A DNA stretch of 64,000 nt from Phoenix dactylifera (Eukaryota; Streptophyta; Magnoliopsida; Arecales; Arecaceae), in NCBI RefSeq assembly GCF_009389715.1, contig NC_052403.1, positions 13,472,797 through 13,536,796 of the forward strand, written 5' to 3'. Shown here one piece after another: positions 1 to 13,254 of the stretch. The notes below the pieces were generated by a model. It saw only the letters and a program-made list of their open reading frames with translations, was not told where the DNA came from and ran no database searches. Numbering within the stretch: the stretch's first letter is position 1; each line of letters begins with the position of its first letter. The position numbers and the translations under genes were made by a program.

Positions 1-1480
1 AAATTCTCTAGAAATAGGCGAAACAACATTGATATAAAGGAATCTGGAACAATCTTTTAAGATGTATAGACAAACAAAGTAAAATAACATGGCGTCAGAA
101 ACAACCGGAACAACACAGTTTGGGGCGTACAAACCCAAACCAATGTCAAACCAGGTTGATGTGGCCGTTCTGGCCGGTAAGTGACCCAAACCGACCCTTA
201 CAACTCTAAACCGAGCACAGCCGTCCGATTCAGCTTAGTTCAGGCTGTTTGGGCCACCTCGTGACTCATCTCTTTTCTTAAAAGAGAGCTTCCAACGATA
301 GGTTTTGTGAGGAAAAATCAAGGAAGACGATGATTTGTCATTTTGAGCCCAAATCAAGCCAAATTAGGTATAATCCCCCTTCCCCTCCCTCCTCTTCATT
401 CTTCTCTGTTTTTTCATGCCTAAAATAGATCAAAAATTGGTAAAAGCAGTGAAAATCATGGAAAAAATTTGTAATTTAGCATGATTTCATGAATGTTGTA
501 GATCTAAGAGTGATAAAGCATTGAAGAAGAAATCATGATTTTTCATTGATCAAATAATTTTTAGATTAAAAAATATATTTTAGTCAAAATTATTATTAAA
601 TAAAATAATATTAAAAGTTTAAAAAATGGTAGCATATTTAGGGGTATGCACAACTTATTTAAATTGGGCATAGTTATGGCTACCAAAACCTAAAGCCAAG
701 TTCAAATAACTTTCAAACGTGTTGATTAAGATATATTATCCTTGGTAGGGTTTTACTTTAATCCGAAATATAATTAATTTTTTTCAATATTTTGTATTAA
801 AGATTATTTTTATCTAAATATTAATGAACAATATTTAAAAATCATAAATTATGAAGAGTTAGTATTCTATATAGATAATGTAGAAGTATTTTCTGAAGTA
901 ATGCAATCATTTTTTGCATTACATTATAAATTATCTAATTTTAAGTATCTAATTATTCAAATAACTGTTAATTCAATTAAAAATCATGAAAAAAATGGGA
1001 ATATGAATGAGTAATTAGGACATATTTTCTAAGACAGCATGCATAGCTTTTACATGATTTTATAAATTATCACATATATTATGTGAAATTAAATTATTAA
1101 AAACCGCCAATTTATCCAAAAATATTTCAAATTTTATTTATTTGTTAAATGTATAGATCCACTTTATGTAATTTTCAGTGATGAATAGGATGATTTATGA
1201 CATGTATTCGTAAAACTTGCAATTGCAAAAATAGATACAAAAAGAATAAAGATACTGATGTATATTGAGAAAATGATGTCATAACTACGGGCCAACACCA
1301 TTGGAGTTGCAAGGGGTACAATGTAGAGTGGAGAGAGCGTGGGTTGATGAGATTGCAGCAGCATTTGGTTAGTTGTTATCCCAATGTAGCTGTATGTAAG
1401 AAAAATCTATAAGAGGTCGGACAGTTGATGAAGAAGCACTTTCATGATTTTAGAAAGAGCAATAAAAAAGGGTAAAAAAA
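1..1480. other. AT-rich sequence without a recognised gene
   Basis: No open frame of credible length or known family is visible. The first 250 bases are less AT-rich than the rest and have a pyrimidine-rich stretch near 360-415. From about 550 to 1150 the sequence is strongly AT-rich. Because a decayed hAT transposase follows on the plus strand, this stretch may be the 5' non-coding part of that transposon, but I found no terminal repeat to prove it. Confidence 0.4.
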
Positions 1481-3960
1481 TAAGCAAAGATTGATCTTTG
1501 AGCAGCTACGCCACTATAGACTATAGGGATCTATAGGACTATGAGGAATTAGATCCAGATAACATGCAGGAGGCTTAGACTCAGGCTGCTATAAAGGACA
1601 GTCTGAATGATCAATGGCAAAGGGAGAAGTTTGCCAAATCAGGGTACAATTTGGATCCTTAAACTAGGAGGGTGATCCGATTCTGGATCCGCCAAGATAA
1701 ACCTAAGCTACAAGAGAAGCCAGTTAGTGAGAGAGGTTGTTGGTAAAAGTTTGCAACTAGATAGCATCTATATTTGGAGTTTTTACAGGTGAGAAGGGAA
1801 AGAAGCCCAAAGATATAACAAGGGTCGCCATTCATGTGTTGGATTCACGTGCCTTCCCAGTAGAGACTCAAAGTAGTAAAAGATTGATTCTATCACGCTA
1901 GATTAACGTGAGTAACCATTTTACTAAAAAAAAAAAGATTGATTCTATGCTTGTCAAGGATAGGAAAATATACGTGGAGAGCTATTGCTTCATGATTTCA
2001 CTACAACCACATCCTTGCAAATATCACAAATAACACCTACCTTTTTGCTATCAACTCCATCCAAAAAGGCAGTCTGGGTGTTGATCCTCTTGGACTGAAG
2101 GATATCTATGATGGGTTGCTTGATGATAATAAGAAAGAGCAAGAGAGATGGATAGCCTCCTACCAAAGCAAGTGGGACATTTATGGTGTGATATTGATGT
2201 GTGATGGTTTGACGAGGTGCCACAAATGAAGCACCATCAAATTTTTAATATATTGTGATAAGAAAACATTCTTTCATAAGTCAGTTGATGCTTTTAACAA
2301 GGTGCATGATGCCTGGTACATCCTGATCTTGATTTAGGCGATATTTTGATGATCAAGAGGCTGTATATTTTCAAGATCTCATGTGCTATCCACTACATAG
2401 ACATAATGCTGATAGACATTGATAAAATCTGCAGTGCGAAGTAGGTGGTAGAGACAACCTAGGCTATCACTAAAGATATATAACCACACAAGAGTGTTGG
2501 CTTTGAACTAGCATATCAAGGGTGAGATAATGAGGCCAGCAATCACCCACCCACTTTGCCACGCACAATATTGCACTCGATAGTCTCATCAAGAAGAAAG
2601 CGGACCTATATCAAATATTCGTGAGTGCTGAGTGGCAAGATAGTAGATATATTTGTAGTGGCAGGGAAGGAAATCATCTGGAAAGGTCAATTATAAGCTA
2701 GCAATTCTGAAAGTAGGCTGATAGAGTAGTTAAGGCAATCGCGCCCCTATATTGAGTGCTCAAAGCTACGGATAGCGAGATGCACTCCCAGATGGACTTG
2801 TTGTATCACATGGCTACGGCAATGACCACCAAGGGAGAGATCACGTAGGCAAATATAAAGTATCTTCTAAGTATATTTACATCATTAAAAAGATATGGGA
2901 TTACCAGGTGGATAGGAAGTTGCATATAACAAGTAATCCAAGTACAATCCTCAATGCTTATTAATTCTTAAAAAAAATTAATAGTGCAATCCTTGGCTTG
3001 AGGGCCAGTAGTAGCAACCAAATCTTGAAGAGCAAGGATCACCTCCTCGATCAGCTAATATCATCAAAAAGGAAGCTGAGATGAATATAGAGCAATGCGC
3101 AAAGCGACACATGCCATGCTCATAACCATGGAGATCAAAGGAGAGGGAATAAGGATTGCAAGGTTATATATCCGAGACATCCATTCAGTGATATGATAAG
3201 AGATGCTAAGTAGAGGTCATTATCGAACCTGATCCAATCGAGGAAGCAGGGCTAGTCAAAGTTATAGGTCTAGTCGAGCCACCCAGTAGAGCTAGATAGG
3301 TAGGGACATCCAAGAAACCAATGCAGTCTTTCGAAGTAGCAAGAAAGGGAAAGTGAAGAAAGCCGCAAAGCTGCTGGAATGAGCCCTTAGATGACTAATT
3401 GGCTAGATTATCTGGTAATACGAGCGATGATGCTAATGTCAGTTCAAGCTACGATGCATCTAGTGGATACAGAGGTGGCATCAGACATGGCTACGGTACA
3501 TACAATTTACAACCACCTAATCTGATTCAATTCACTGACAAGTCATGTGTCACTCATGCTATTCAAGATTATGGACCATGAAACATATCATAAGGCCCAC
3601 AAAGATACGATAGCTTATAGGAGACAACCCCTCGAGGTGGTTCAGGAGATGACAATATTACAACTGATAAAATAGCATGTAGAGTATGATGCCTAGATGT
3701 ATCCAAATCCTCATCATACACCAATCCTATTATGCACAAGCAGGTTACGCCCCGTATGCAAAACCTTCATTTGAGTCCTTGCTTGTATTCGAGCCACTAC
3801 TACCCTCTATGGTCAACCAAATTATGGGTTAGATTTTACTATCGAGATCTTCTCCCAAATGGGAGTGGAATAGCCAAGCACAGTATCAAATAGAGGATTA
3901 GTGTCAGGGTGGCTATGCAAGAAGAGAATGCAATAGTGGACACAGTATCTAGGTTGGGGT
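1481..3960 (+). pseudogene. Decayed hAT transposase (DUF659-type)
   Basis: Short blocks in shifting plus-strand frames read like the plant hAT transposase with a DUF659 domain. The clearest is 2170-2330, which reads KWDIYGVILMCDG, then after one in-frame stop STIKFLIYCDKKTFFHKSVD followed by a KVHDAWYIL-like stretch. This is the family pattern of a 'MCDGW' core, then a 'YC.GK.FFHKSVDAS' segment. Around 2700-2960 the order continues with a segment like the 'kAtaPL..VLr..D' region and an RWD-like block. Numerous stops and frameshifts make it non-functional. The N-terminal BED finger and the C-terminal dimerisation domain are not recognisable. Terminal repeats and target duplication were not found, so the borders are approximate. 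The family identity comes from memory of motif order and is fairly secure for the 2.1-2.9 kb part. Confidence 0.72.
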
Positions 3961-6010
3961 TATATCCAATATCCGACTATGAACAAGATCCTAATGTCTA
4001 TAAACATCATAGACCCTCCACGAGGAACTAGATATCAGTATGGATCTTGTTATTCAAATCAATTTGATATATATATTCAAGCGCAAAATATGTATTGTCT
4101 ATGTTTAATTATTACAAATATATATTTAACTATTACAATTGCATCCATTAAGTACAACCTCTTGGGACCAATGGGAAATAAAATATTATTAAATACCATT
4201 AGAATCATAGTTTGAAGATATATAAACCTTAAAACAACCTTCAAAATAAAAACAGGGAAAAAAAGGTAAAAGACAATTAACTAATAGCGAACCAATATGC
4301 ATCCATATACTGAGTATTGATATGGTTTGGCTCGATATGCACCTATCAGTATAGTTTCTGATATCGAGATTGCGGACCTTGTTCAATAATATTCACACCA
4401 AACTATTCATGGAAGCTATCTAATTAAATTTCTTAAGCCAAGCTGAAGGGGCCAATTTGATTCTATATATAGTTGGTTTTTCTTTTTGAGGAGTAATTTG
4501 ATCCAATATATAGTTTGGTTCAAACTCAAAGCATGCTTAGGACAAGTGAGACTATGAGGTGGCTGCATAGAAACATTTTATGTTGATTCCAGTGAAAAAA
4601 TTGTTATGGGGGTGGATAAAGTAAAGAAACACTAAGCAAGAGCACAAGATTGCTCATCTTCATGCTTAAACAAAATCTTATAAGAAACAAGCTTCTACAG
4701 AGAAAAGCAAAAAACAATTAAGCTTTCCTCTATGTGATTATATTGACATGATTTTGTGAACATACTTGCATGCAATAAAAATATTTCAACTATTAGAGTA
4801 ATTCAATCTCAGACACAGGTTTCTTCAGATTATAGTGAATACCTCAACATGTGTCTCCTATCTCTAAGAAATATTGGCGATCTCTCACATGCTTTACAGC
4901 TTTTGATAAAAAAAAATAATGGGGGAGTAGTTGGCTGGTTTCCTAAGGTGGTCAGGAATTTTTGATAAGTAGGAAACTTAGAGAAAAACAGATAAAGGTC
5001 CATCAACCTGAGAGCCAATAAGATAATCTGAAACCTTAGAAAGCACATTTATTAACTCACCAGAACCATGTTGCCCAGTTTAAACCTATGTAGTCGCACC
5101 TAATAAGGATAAAAGATTCCAACAGGAAACTGGTCTTGGGCAGGAAAATTCAAAAGACAGCATCCTAGGCAGAATAGAAAATAAAGATCATGAAAGACGA
5201 TATTAGTTGATAGTAAAGGACAAAAGGTGGGTGGAAAGGAAGGAAAAGCAAACTATGGTGCTTCAAAAAGGCAAGTTCGACCAACACTCATGGTTACCTG
5301 GTAGTAGGATGCTAGACCCCTTCTGTGCCAGCCTCATATTTAATTCACCCTATATGTGGAAGGACAAAGTATACAATCAAAACCTGAATTTCTAAGTAGA
5401 GAAGCCCGGAATAATGTTGTTGGACAAGTTTTCAGCAACTTTCGAGAGTGAGCAGCTGACGATGTAAACCATTATTAAATAGGTGTTCAGGACAAGACGA
5501 CATCTCATGAATATGACAATGCTTGCGCTCAGCAAATTTATTGATGTATATGTAAAAATGACCATGGAGGCAAAAATCTAAAGATCAAGGAAACTTGCAG
5601 TAAATGAGATTGTTATATAAAGCATGACAAGTCATCAATAGATATAACATAACAACCACCACTTTAGGAAGGAATAGGAGAGATGCATGAGCAAGGCTAC
5701 AATTTTAAATTATATAAGTTGAAGAGTTAAAAAAGAAAAATGAATGGATCCTCATTCCTTACACTAAAACAGGTAAAATGCTGTCCTATGAGAAGTAGCA
5801 AGCTTTTAGCCTAGGGTACCGACAATCCTATCATATGTTACCATAGCCTAGGTTTACATTTACTTCACTAGGGTGGATGGCAACAGATGAGCCAGATGAA
5901 CATAAAATCCTACTATTTTTATCCATGCACGTAAAGGGAAATCAAGAACAATGGTTGACCTAACACTTGAACAACTCAGGATGATGGAGTAAGGAAGTGA
6001 CATTTGGAAA
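3961..6010. other. Intergenic, no gene recognised
   Basis: Only short unrelated open frames occur. The sequence has average plant intergenic composition with no clear terminal repeats. It could include more of the upstream hAT, since Tyr/Pro-rich short frames resembling an hAT tail continue to about 4050. Confidence 0.4.
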
Positions 6011-6500
6011 AAAGTTGTTATATGTACCTATATGAGTGTCCATATGTGTACACATACACAAACATATATATGCATATACATATATACATGTACAAGAATA
6101 TATATATATATATATGCATATATATCGAGGATCCAAATCTCTAGGATCGGTACCATATCTCATGTCTGATGGTACGACACAATCCTCAATATAGGGGTGG
6201 TATTGTCCCAATAAAAAATGCAAAAAAGTGTACCAAGTGGCAATACATTAGTACAGGATTGGATACCCCAACATGGTGCAACAAGGGCCCAGTTTGCCAA
6301 ATACCAATACATACCAGCCCCTATCATACTGGTTCGGGGGTAGTATATCATACGCCAGCAATATGGGGCTTGTAAGCATGAGATTAGAAACCTTGGTGTC
6401 TGCATGTGTATGTATGTGGGTGTGTTTGTATGTGGGTGCATACGCACATATATGTATATGTACATATACATGAATGCGTATGTGTCCGTGCATATAATAT
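6011..6500. repeat. TG/TA-rich simple-sequence region
   Basis: Two blocks of alternating purine-pyrimidine sequence (about 6020-6125 and 6395-6490, made of TATATA, TGTGTA and CACATA runs) flank a more complex segment at 6140-6380. The open frames here are artefacts of the low complexity. The middle segment has many GGTAC and TACCA words, as seen in repetitive DNA, but I cannot name its family. Confidence 0.55.
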
Positions 6501-7014
6501 AGATGACATGTTCATGATGTTAAACATATATAACAATAAAATTAGCACAAGAAACACAACACCTGAATTTCAGCCACCCCACATCTAGAATTACGACACA
6601 CACATCACAATGCACATATATACAACAAACTCACAAAGAAATGAACACACAATCATCACAACAGACAATGCGTTCAATCACCCACATGCACATACACAGC
6701 ATACATAGCCTCAATTATGTCCATTTTTTGCACCTCGGCATCTTAATGAGGCATATGTAAGGCACATTTTTTAAACACCTCAACAAAGTCGCCTCACCTT
6801 GAAGTAGGCAAGACACTCGGGTTGCACCTAGATATGTATTGCACCTTAGCATCTCTTTACAAATATTGGTTAGAAATAAGGAATCTTTGGGTGGTCTCTA
6901 TACGGGATTTCTAAAGGTAGGGAGGCTTCTAGAATGTGGACTTAAGTAAATGTCTAATCAAAGATCTTCACATGTCAAGTTTCTAAGGAGGTAACTATCA
7001 TATAGGGATGGCAA
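6501..7014. other. Intergenic, nothing recognised
   Basis: No gene, RNA or repeat was recognised in this stretch. It begins in a CACA-rich area that fades out by about 6700. Confidence 0.4.
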
Positions 7015-7204
7015 CAGACCAGGCATGGGTCGAGTAGGCCATTACCCGTACTTGCCTCGAGGTAAGGCAGGCTAGGTAAAGTCTCGGAATGGGGCAGGGT
7101 GGGTAGAGTTAAGGCAGGTTGGACAAATTGGGCCGGGTAAAGCTACAAAAATCAATTCTTTGCATACAAATCAATTCTTTTTGCCTTAGGGAGGGAATTT
7201 GGAA

Positions 7205-7261
<57 letters not shown>

Positions 7262-7395
7262 GATCGAGTTCGGAGCAAGTTTTATCATTACCCGTACCCA
7301 CCCCAGATCGGCTGAGGGTTGCGTAAAACCCACCCCATTAAGATCAGGCCACATCGAGTACCCAATAGGGTGGAGTAAATTGGCACCCCTATTGA
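7015..7395. mobile_element. Small TIR-like repeat with an internal (AT)n tract
   Basis: The left end begins TAGGGATGGCAAC. The reverse complement of the right end begins ATAGGGGTGCCAATTT, so the two ends form an imperfect inverted repeat. Both arms are rich in GGGT and ACCC words, as in common plant hAT-like non-autonomous repeats with 'gggatggcaa' ends. A perfect (AT)n run of about 49 bases lies at 7210-7258. No convincing target duplication was found, so the class assignment is tentative. Both long open frames across it are products of the AT run. Confidence 0.45.
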
Positions 7396-7851
7396 TGTTT
7401 CTCCTCCTAATAAATGCCACTTATCCAACAAAAGGCAAATGGCTCCCACCAACAAATTTCCATGCATGAAGAAATAAATGGACCTCAAATAAAATATTCT
7501 TTGACCTGATCCAAACTGAAATATACATTAAGAAACCACAACCATCAAGCCTTTTCTCAACTATCTAGGGTCAAGTTTATGGATCTTCATTCACCAAGTA
7601 TTCCTATTTAGGGATACCTTTGATATTATTCCAAGTTTATCCATATCCTTCATCACAACGTCCATTGATGGCACCTTAGGTCTTTCCCTCCTTTTCTTAC
7701 CAGATTCAACACAAAACAAAGTACCTCTCCTCACTGAAAATAGAATTGGAAAAATAAGAAAATAAGAGAATTCTTCTCAACTAAAAATAAACATATGGGA
7801 CAATAGTACGAGAATCAAGAGGTTGCTAGTTTACAACCTGTGCAGAGAGTT
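7396..7851. other. Intergenic, nothing recognised
   Basis: Plain intergenic sequence between two transposon-like segments. Its last eight bases (7844-7851, AGAGAGTT) are the left target duplication of the following hAT element. Confidence 0.4.
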
Positions 7852-9564
7852 CAAGGGTGGCCCAATGCATTTGGGGGCCTAAGGCGAACTCACTAAGGGA
7901 GGCCTTTTTTTTTAATAATAATTTTTTTTAATAAATCTAGAATAACTCACTAAGGCGAACTCCAAGTATTTAACAATCTTTGTATGATTCAGTGTTGGAA
8001 ACTATAAATTTTATTGTGACAAATCGTAAGTCAAGAACAAACTTAGCATATTATGGAAGTTTTTTCTTCATCCATTAAATGTCCATTGATAATTAAAATG
8101 CTGAAATATTAAACAATTCTCCAAAGTTAAAAGGCATTCCTTCACAATTAGATTGAAAAGAGGAGAAAAGCTTGTAGAAAATATGAAATGCATACAGAAG
8201 AATTCACCCAGCCATGAATTAGCTGAAATTTGGAAACTAAAGCACACCTTCATCAAAAGGCAATTCACTCAGAACTTCATACATAAAACATTTCTAAAAA
8301 CTTATAGTCAAGACTATGGTTAAAAGAGAGAAATTACATAATGCACTGTAAAAAGTAGACTAGAAAAAATGAACATTGGACTTTGTAAAAAGAAGCTAAA
8401 GGCAGTCTTGAGAAACAAAAGGAACAGCATGAATCCCTGATAAAATCAGAGTCAAAGAGGTAACTAGTAAGGCCTCCAGAAGTCGATCAGAAGACTGAAG
8501 TCGAAAAGAAAAAAAGGGGGAAGTCGGAACTCATCGGCTGGAGAGGGCAAAGGGCCGACTGCCGAGAAGGAGAAGAGATGACGTCGGTGCCGGCGACGCC
8601 GCCTCCCTGATCCCTCATCACTCTCTTCAACCGGGCTGATGGGCCAAGTACCGACGGGGAGGACGGCGAACGAGCAAAGTGAGAACCGAGGATGGCGAAC
8701 GGGCGAACCAGCGAAGGACAGAAGAACTAATAAACTAAGGACATGCAATAGAGGGAGGAGCACGCAAGAGAACGGATGGTGGGGGATGGGAACGGTGCGG
8801 TTGGCGGAAGAGGTAACGCAACCGGCTTGGCATGGAGAAGGGGCGAAGCAATGAGGCTTGGACGGTTATAAATATGGAATGGAAAGACGAGGACCTCCAT
8901 TAGTGGCCGCTTAGAAGCTCAAACGCAGGGTAGAAGACGATCTAAATATTGGTCTTGATAGAATTCTAGATATAGAGATGAGAAAGCTAGATGGAAAATT
9001 AAAAAAGCTGCAAGGATCTCATTCTCACACCACACCAAGCGTCACAAGGTGTAGAAGAGGATGGATAAAGAAATTTGCAATCGATGCTTTTCTCCTTATA
9101 AACCACGAAACTGGCAGACGGTCATTCCTTTTCAGCTTTTTTTCAACTAGATAAAACCAAAGTTTGTATTTGGCCGAGAAGTTTATTCACAGGAGGAGGA
9201 GGAGAGTACTCGGTTTTGTGTGGCCAAGCTGATCTGTTTTCCCATGCTTAGCATGGCATGCTCCATGTACATCCACCCCTTCAGCCTTTTCCTCTGACAG
9301 CAAAGAGAGAGAGAGAGAGAGAGGTCACTAGGACAGAGGCCTCAGTTTACTTCACAGAGAGAGAGGTCACTAGGACGGCAAGAGGACAGTTAGGCAGTAG
9401 CTGGAGCCTGGAGCCGCTCATAGGCACTAGGACGGAGGCTTTAGTTCACTTCACAGAGAATTTTTTCTTATTTGGCAATCCCAGTCTCCCGCCTCTCGGA
9501 GGCCTTTCATTGGGCCGAGGCCTTAGCCGACCACCTCGGTCGCCTAAGGCTTGGGCCGGCCCTC
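7852..9564. mobile_element. Non-autonomous hAT element with perfect 8-bp TSD
   Basis: The element begins CAAGGGTGGCCCAA. The reverse complement of its right end begins GAGGGCCGGCCCAA, giving imperfect terminal inverted repeats. It is flanked by an exact 8-bp direct repeat AGAGAGTT (7844-7851 and 9565-9572), the target-duplication length of hAT transposons. The first ~50 bases closely match the start of the nested hAT at 51331 (shared words TTTGG.GGC.TA.GGCGAACT), so the two belong to one family. No transposase remains. The interior holds a GC-rich block at about 8515-8870 unlike its surroundings. A ~98-bp-spaced duplication of a CACTAGGAC...ACTTCACAGAGA segment lies at about 9327 and 9425. 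The perfect TSD suggests a comparatively recent insertion. Confidence 0.82.
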
Positions 9565-9572
9565 AGAGAGTT

Positions 9573-9908
9573 AAAGAGGACTAAGGAATGAGCGAGAACT
9601 TTAGCAACATTAGATAATCAAGTCTAGGAAAGCTTGAAAGGCAAAGGAAGAAGCTAAAGAAGAAGGCACCCCTATATGGACAAATTGAAATGAAGGTTAA
9701 GATGGTTCATGTAATAAATGATGACCACTTTCAATGAGTTTAGAATATTGAATGTGTTTCACAAAAAGAAATAAGTATATTATATAATGAAGATATGGAA
9801 ATTGGTTTACAAATTAACATCCACTACAAACTTTTCAAAACATTAAGAACATTTAGGACACAAAAGGTAAGCTTAATGCATAACATAAAAGACATCAGTG
9901 ATAGTTGA
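9573..9908. other. Short intergenic gap
   Basis: Unassigned sequence between the hAT right target duplication and the 5' LTR of the next element. Nothing recognisable is present. Confidence 0.4.
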
Positions 9909-11370
9909 TGTGATGACCAGGCCTAAAGTAGGTGGACCCGGGCGTGCCTTGCACACGAGGCTGGGCAAAAAAAAGATCCCCATGCAAGTTTGCAAGGGGA
10001 AGTGGACTCCTGGTAGGAGTCTATCTTCTTCCTTAATCCTGTCAGGCAAAGGACTCTAGGGTCATGCTTTCCTTCTCTAAACTCTCTCTTGTCTGTAAAA
10101 ACAACCCCCTACCTCCTCTGTAGCGTCCATCTTCGAAAATCCCTTAATTAGAGTGGTGAATCGAGCTCTTCAAGAGAGGATTTCTTGGAGATTTTTGGTT
10201 GATCCGCCCATAAGATCTCGCTGGAGTCAAGGAGAGAAACCAACTTGGCAAGAAGATGTTGAACAGGATACCCTACCCCCAAGTTCATAGATCGAGAAAG
10301 TCCAAGACCAATAGAGGTAAGAATTCCTGCACACAATTGCTTATATGGATAATATGTATTTTGTAACACATATCGATGATTTGGGTTTTGCATCATTTGT
10401 CAAATGATTCCTGATTGATCTTTGATATGAATATATATAAATATATATTTCTTTCTTATATAGACGTATCAAATATCGATGATTTTGGTTGCTTGGATTA
10501 TGATTTTGGTTGTTTGGAATATGATGCTAGTTATTTTGAAACTTGGTAAGAAATATAATATAAAATTATATTTTCTCTGGCATGAATGAAATTGAAAATT
10601 TTGATTGCTGAATAAAAGAATTTGAACTAGATATGTTATGGATTGCCAATCATGGGTGAATTGTAACACATTGGATAGCCATCGTGGGCCGAAGCGCGGA
10701 TATTTTGGTTTGCCACCACGGGCCAAAGCGCGAATATTTTAATTTTCCACCATGGGCCAAAGCGTTGATTTTGTGATTTGCCACCCCAGGCTAAAGCGTA
10801 GAATTATGGTTTGCACGAGTCAAAGCGTGACCATGGATAGTCCAAATTAAAAGGATAATTATTGATCAAAAATGTGGTCAATAACGGAAGATAAAATACA
10901 TGACACCACTATTGAACAAAAATTTTAGACTGATGATATATCTAACATGTTTCTCGAATAAGTTGTATGTTTGATGATGTATATGCATGCATATGTATAT
11001 GAATTTATTTGAGCTATGTTGAATAATTGTTATGAGGTTTTATGATTTTTGCTTGCATTTTGATATGGTTTATAAGATACATAGTGTCGAATGGATCGAG
11101 CATGGAGTTCAAGCATCGTAGTTATTAGTTAGATAGTTGATCTTCTAATATCAAATAAATATTTGAATCTTTATAGTTGAGTAAACTCTTCTAATAATGG
11201 ATTTATTTAGTTAGACTACTATGGTTAAATTTTATGATTAATTTAATTATTCTGGTGCTATTAAGAACTTTGTTCAACTTATAGGCATTACATGATCTTT
11301 AGTGCATCGCTCTAGAGTTCAAGCGGCCGTGTCATATGGCCAACCCAAATGATGGGTTCGAAATGTATCA
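9909..11370 (+). repeat. 5' LTR of the LARD-like element
   Basis: Matches 11733-13254 across its length. It contains a run of four or five imperfect ~40-base units at about 10675-10830, each with GCCAC...GGGCC.AAGCG, which is partly collapsed in the other LTR. It lacks the roughly 140-base piece at about 12850-12990 of the partner LTR. Confidence 0.8.
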
Positions 11371-11732
11371 AATGTGGTATCAAAGCATAGATTTAAGATC
11401 ACTAGGGACTGTGATAGAGTATCAAAATTTAGGTTTATGATCACTAAAGATTGTGGCAAAAGTGATCCATTAGGTTTAGCTTTTGACGGATAATTTGTCT
11501 CGAGTGATAATCCATGGAGAGTTGCATAGCAAAAGTGTGGTGGGTAAGTCACTATGAAACTGGTTGGAAAACATCAATTTTGACTCGGATAGTGTTATGA
11601 TAGAGAGGATTTAATTCAAATCATGGACACAATACTTAAGAACTCAAGGATTGAGGTAAGGATTGAGTATCTTCAACCCTTTGAAACCTTAGCTACATTA
11701 ATTTCAAGGATGAAATTATTTTAAGGGAAAAA

Positions 11733-13254
11733 TGTGATGACCCGGCCTGAAGTAGGTAGACCTGAGCATGCCTTGCATGCAAGGTGGGGGAGGAAAAAAA
11801 CCTCATGCAAATACGCTGGAGAAGGTGGACTCCTGGTAGGAGTCTGTCTTCTTCCCCAATCCCATCGAGCGAAGGGCTCTAGAGCCATGCTTTCCTTTCC
11901 TAAACCCTCTCTTTTGTCTATAAAAGCAACCCCCTACCTCCTCTCTAGCATCCATCTTCGAAAATCCCTTAATTAGAGTGGTAAATTGAGCTCTTCCGAG
12001 GAGGATTGCTTAGAGATTTTCTATTGATCCGACCACGAGATCTCACCGGAGTCAAGAGACCAATCATCTTGGCAAGAAGATGTTGAACAGGACACCCTAC
12101 CCCCGAGTTCATAGATCGAAGAGTGGATCGGTGTTTGTTGTACTTGAGTCTAAGACCAATAAAGGTAAAATTTTTGTATGCAATCACCTATATGGATAAT
12201 ATGTATTTTGAAACATATGCCAATGATTTTGGATTTTGCATCATTTGCCGCATGACTGCTGATTGGTCTTTGATATGAATATATATAAATATATATTTCT
12301 TTATTATATAGACGTATCAAATATCGATGACTTTAGTTGCTTGGATTATGATTTTTGCTGTTTAGAATATGATGCTGCTTGTTTTGGAATTTAGCAAGAA
12401 ATGTAATATAAAATTATATTTTTTTCTGGCATGGATGAGATTAACTAATTTGATTGTTAAATGAAAGAATTTGGGCTAGACATATCATGGATTGGCAATT
12501 ACGGGCCGAATCGTGATACATTGGTTTGTCATCGTAGGCCGAAGTGCGGATTTTATGGTTTGCCACCAGGGGTCAAAGCGTGGAATTTGTCGATCATGGA
12601 CCAAAGCATAACCATGTATGGTCCAAATTAGATGGATAATTATTGATCGAAAATCTGGTTAATAGCGGAAGATAAGATATATGAAACCACTATCGAACAA
12701 AGGTTTTAGACTGACATATTTGACATATTTCTTGAATGAGTTGTAGTTTGATAATGTACATTTACGTATGAATATTTATATGGATTTATTTAAGCGTTGT
12801 TGAATAATCGGTATGAGATTTTATGATTTTTGCCTGCAATTTGATATAGTTTATAGTTAATTTTTATTTTAAATTTACTATGTCTATATTGGTATGAATC
12901 TAGAGGATTCTTACTAGGCTGTAAAGCTCACACCATCTCTTTGTTTTTTCTTTTCAGGGTTGCACGATGCTTAATCTCGAATGGATCGGACATGGAGTTC
13001 GAGCATCGGAGTTATTAGTTAGATAGTTGATTTTCTGATACCAAATGAATATTTGAATCTCTGTAATAGGTCTTCTAATGATGGATTTATTTAGTTAGAG
13101 TATTATGATTAAATTATATGATTAATTTAATTATTTTGGTGCTATTGGAAACTTTGTTCAACTTATAGGCTTTGCATGATCTTTAAAGCAGTGATCTAGG
13201 GTTCATGCAGCCGTGTCACATGGCCGACCTAGGTGATGGGTTCGAAGCATGACA
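11733..13254 (+). repeat. 3' LTR of the LARD-like element
   Basis: Second copy of the LTR, preceded by the purine tract. It retains a segment around 12880-12960 with a T-rich run and a CTGTAAAGCTCACACC word that is missing from the first LTR. Confidence 0.8.

Larger units (their letters stand above)
9909..13254 (+). mobile_element. Non-autonomous LTR retrotransposon (LARD-like)
   Basis: Two long direct repeats (9909-11370 and 11733-13254), both starting TGTGATGACC and ending in CA, flank only about 360 bases. A primer-binding site TGGTATCAAAGC at 11375 begins four bases after the first LTR and matches the usual initiator-tRNA-Met site with one change. A purine run TTAAGGGAAAAA at about 11721-11732 directly precedes the second LTR, as a polypurine tract should. 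No gag or pol is present, so it depended on proteins supplied in trans. The LTR start TGTGATGACC, and a TAGGCTGTAAAGCTCACACC segment kept only in the second LTR, resemble Del/Tekay Ty3-gypsy LTRs (inference). The LTRs have many substitutions and an indel of about 140 bases, so the insertion is old. No exact 5-bp TSD was seen. Confidence 0.82.

Noticed and set aside
7109..7488. Open frames of 66-116 codons across 7.1-7.5 kb on both strands
   Set aside because: They read through an (AT)n microsatellite as Ile-Tyr repeats and through TIR-like repeat arms; there is no protein family.
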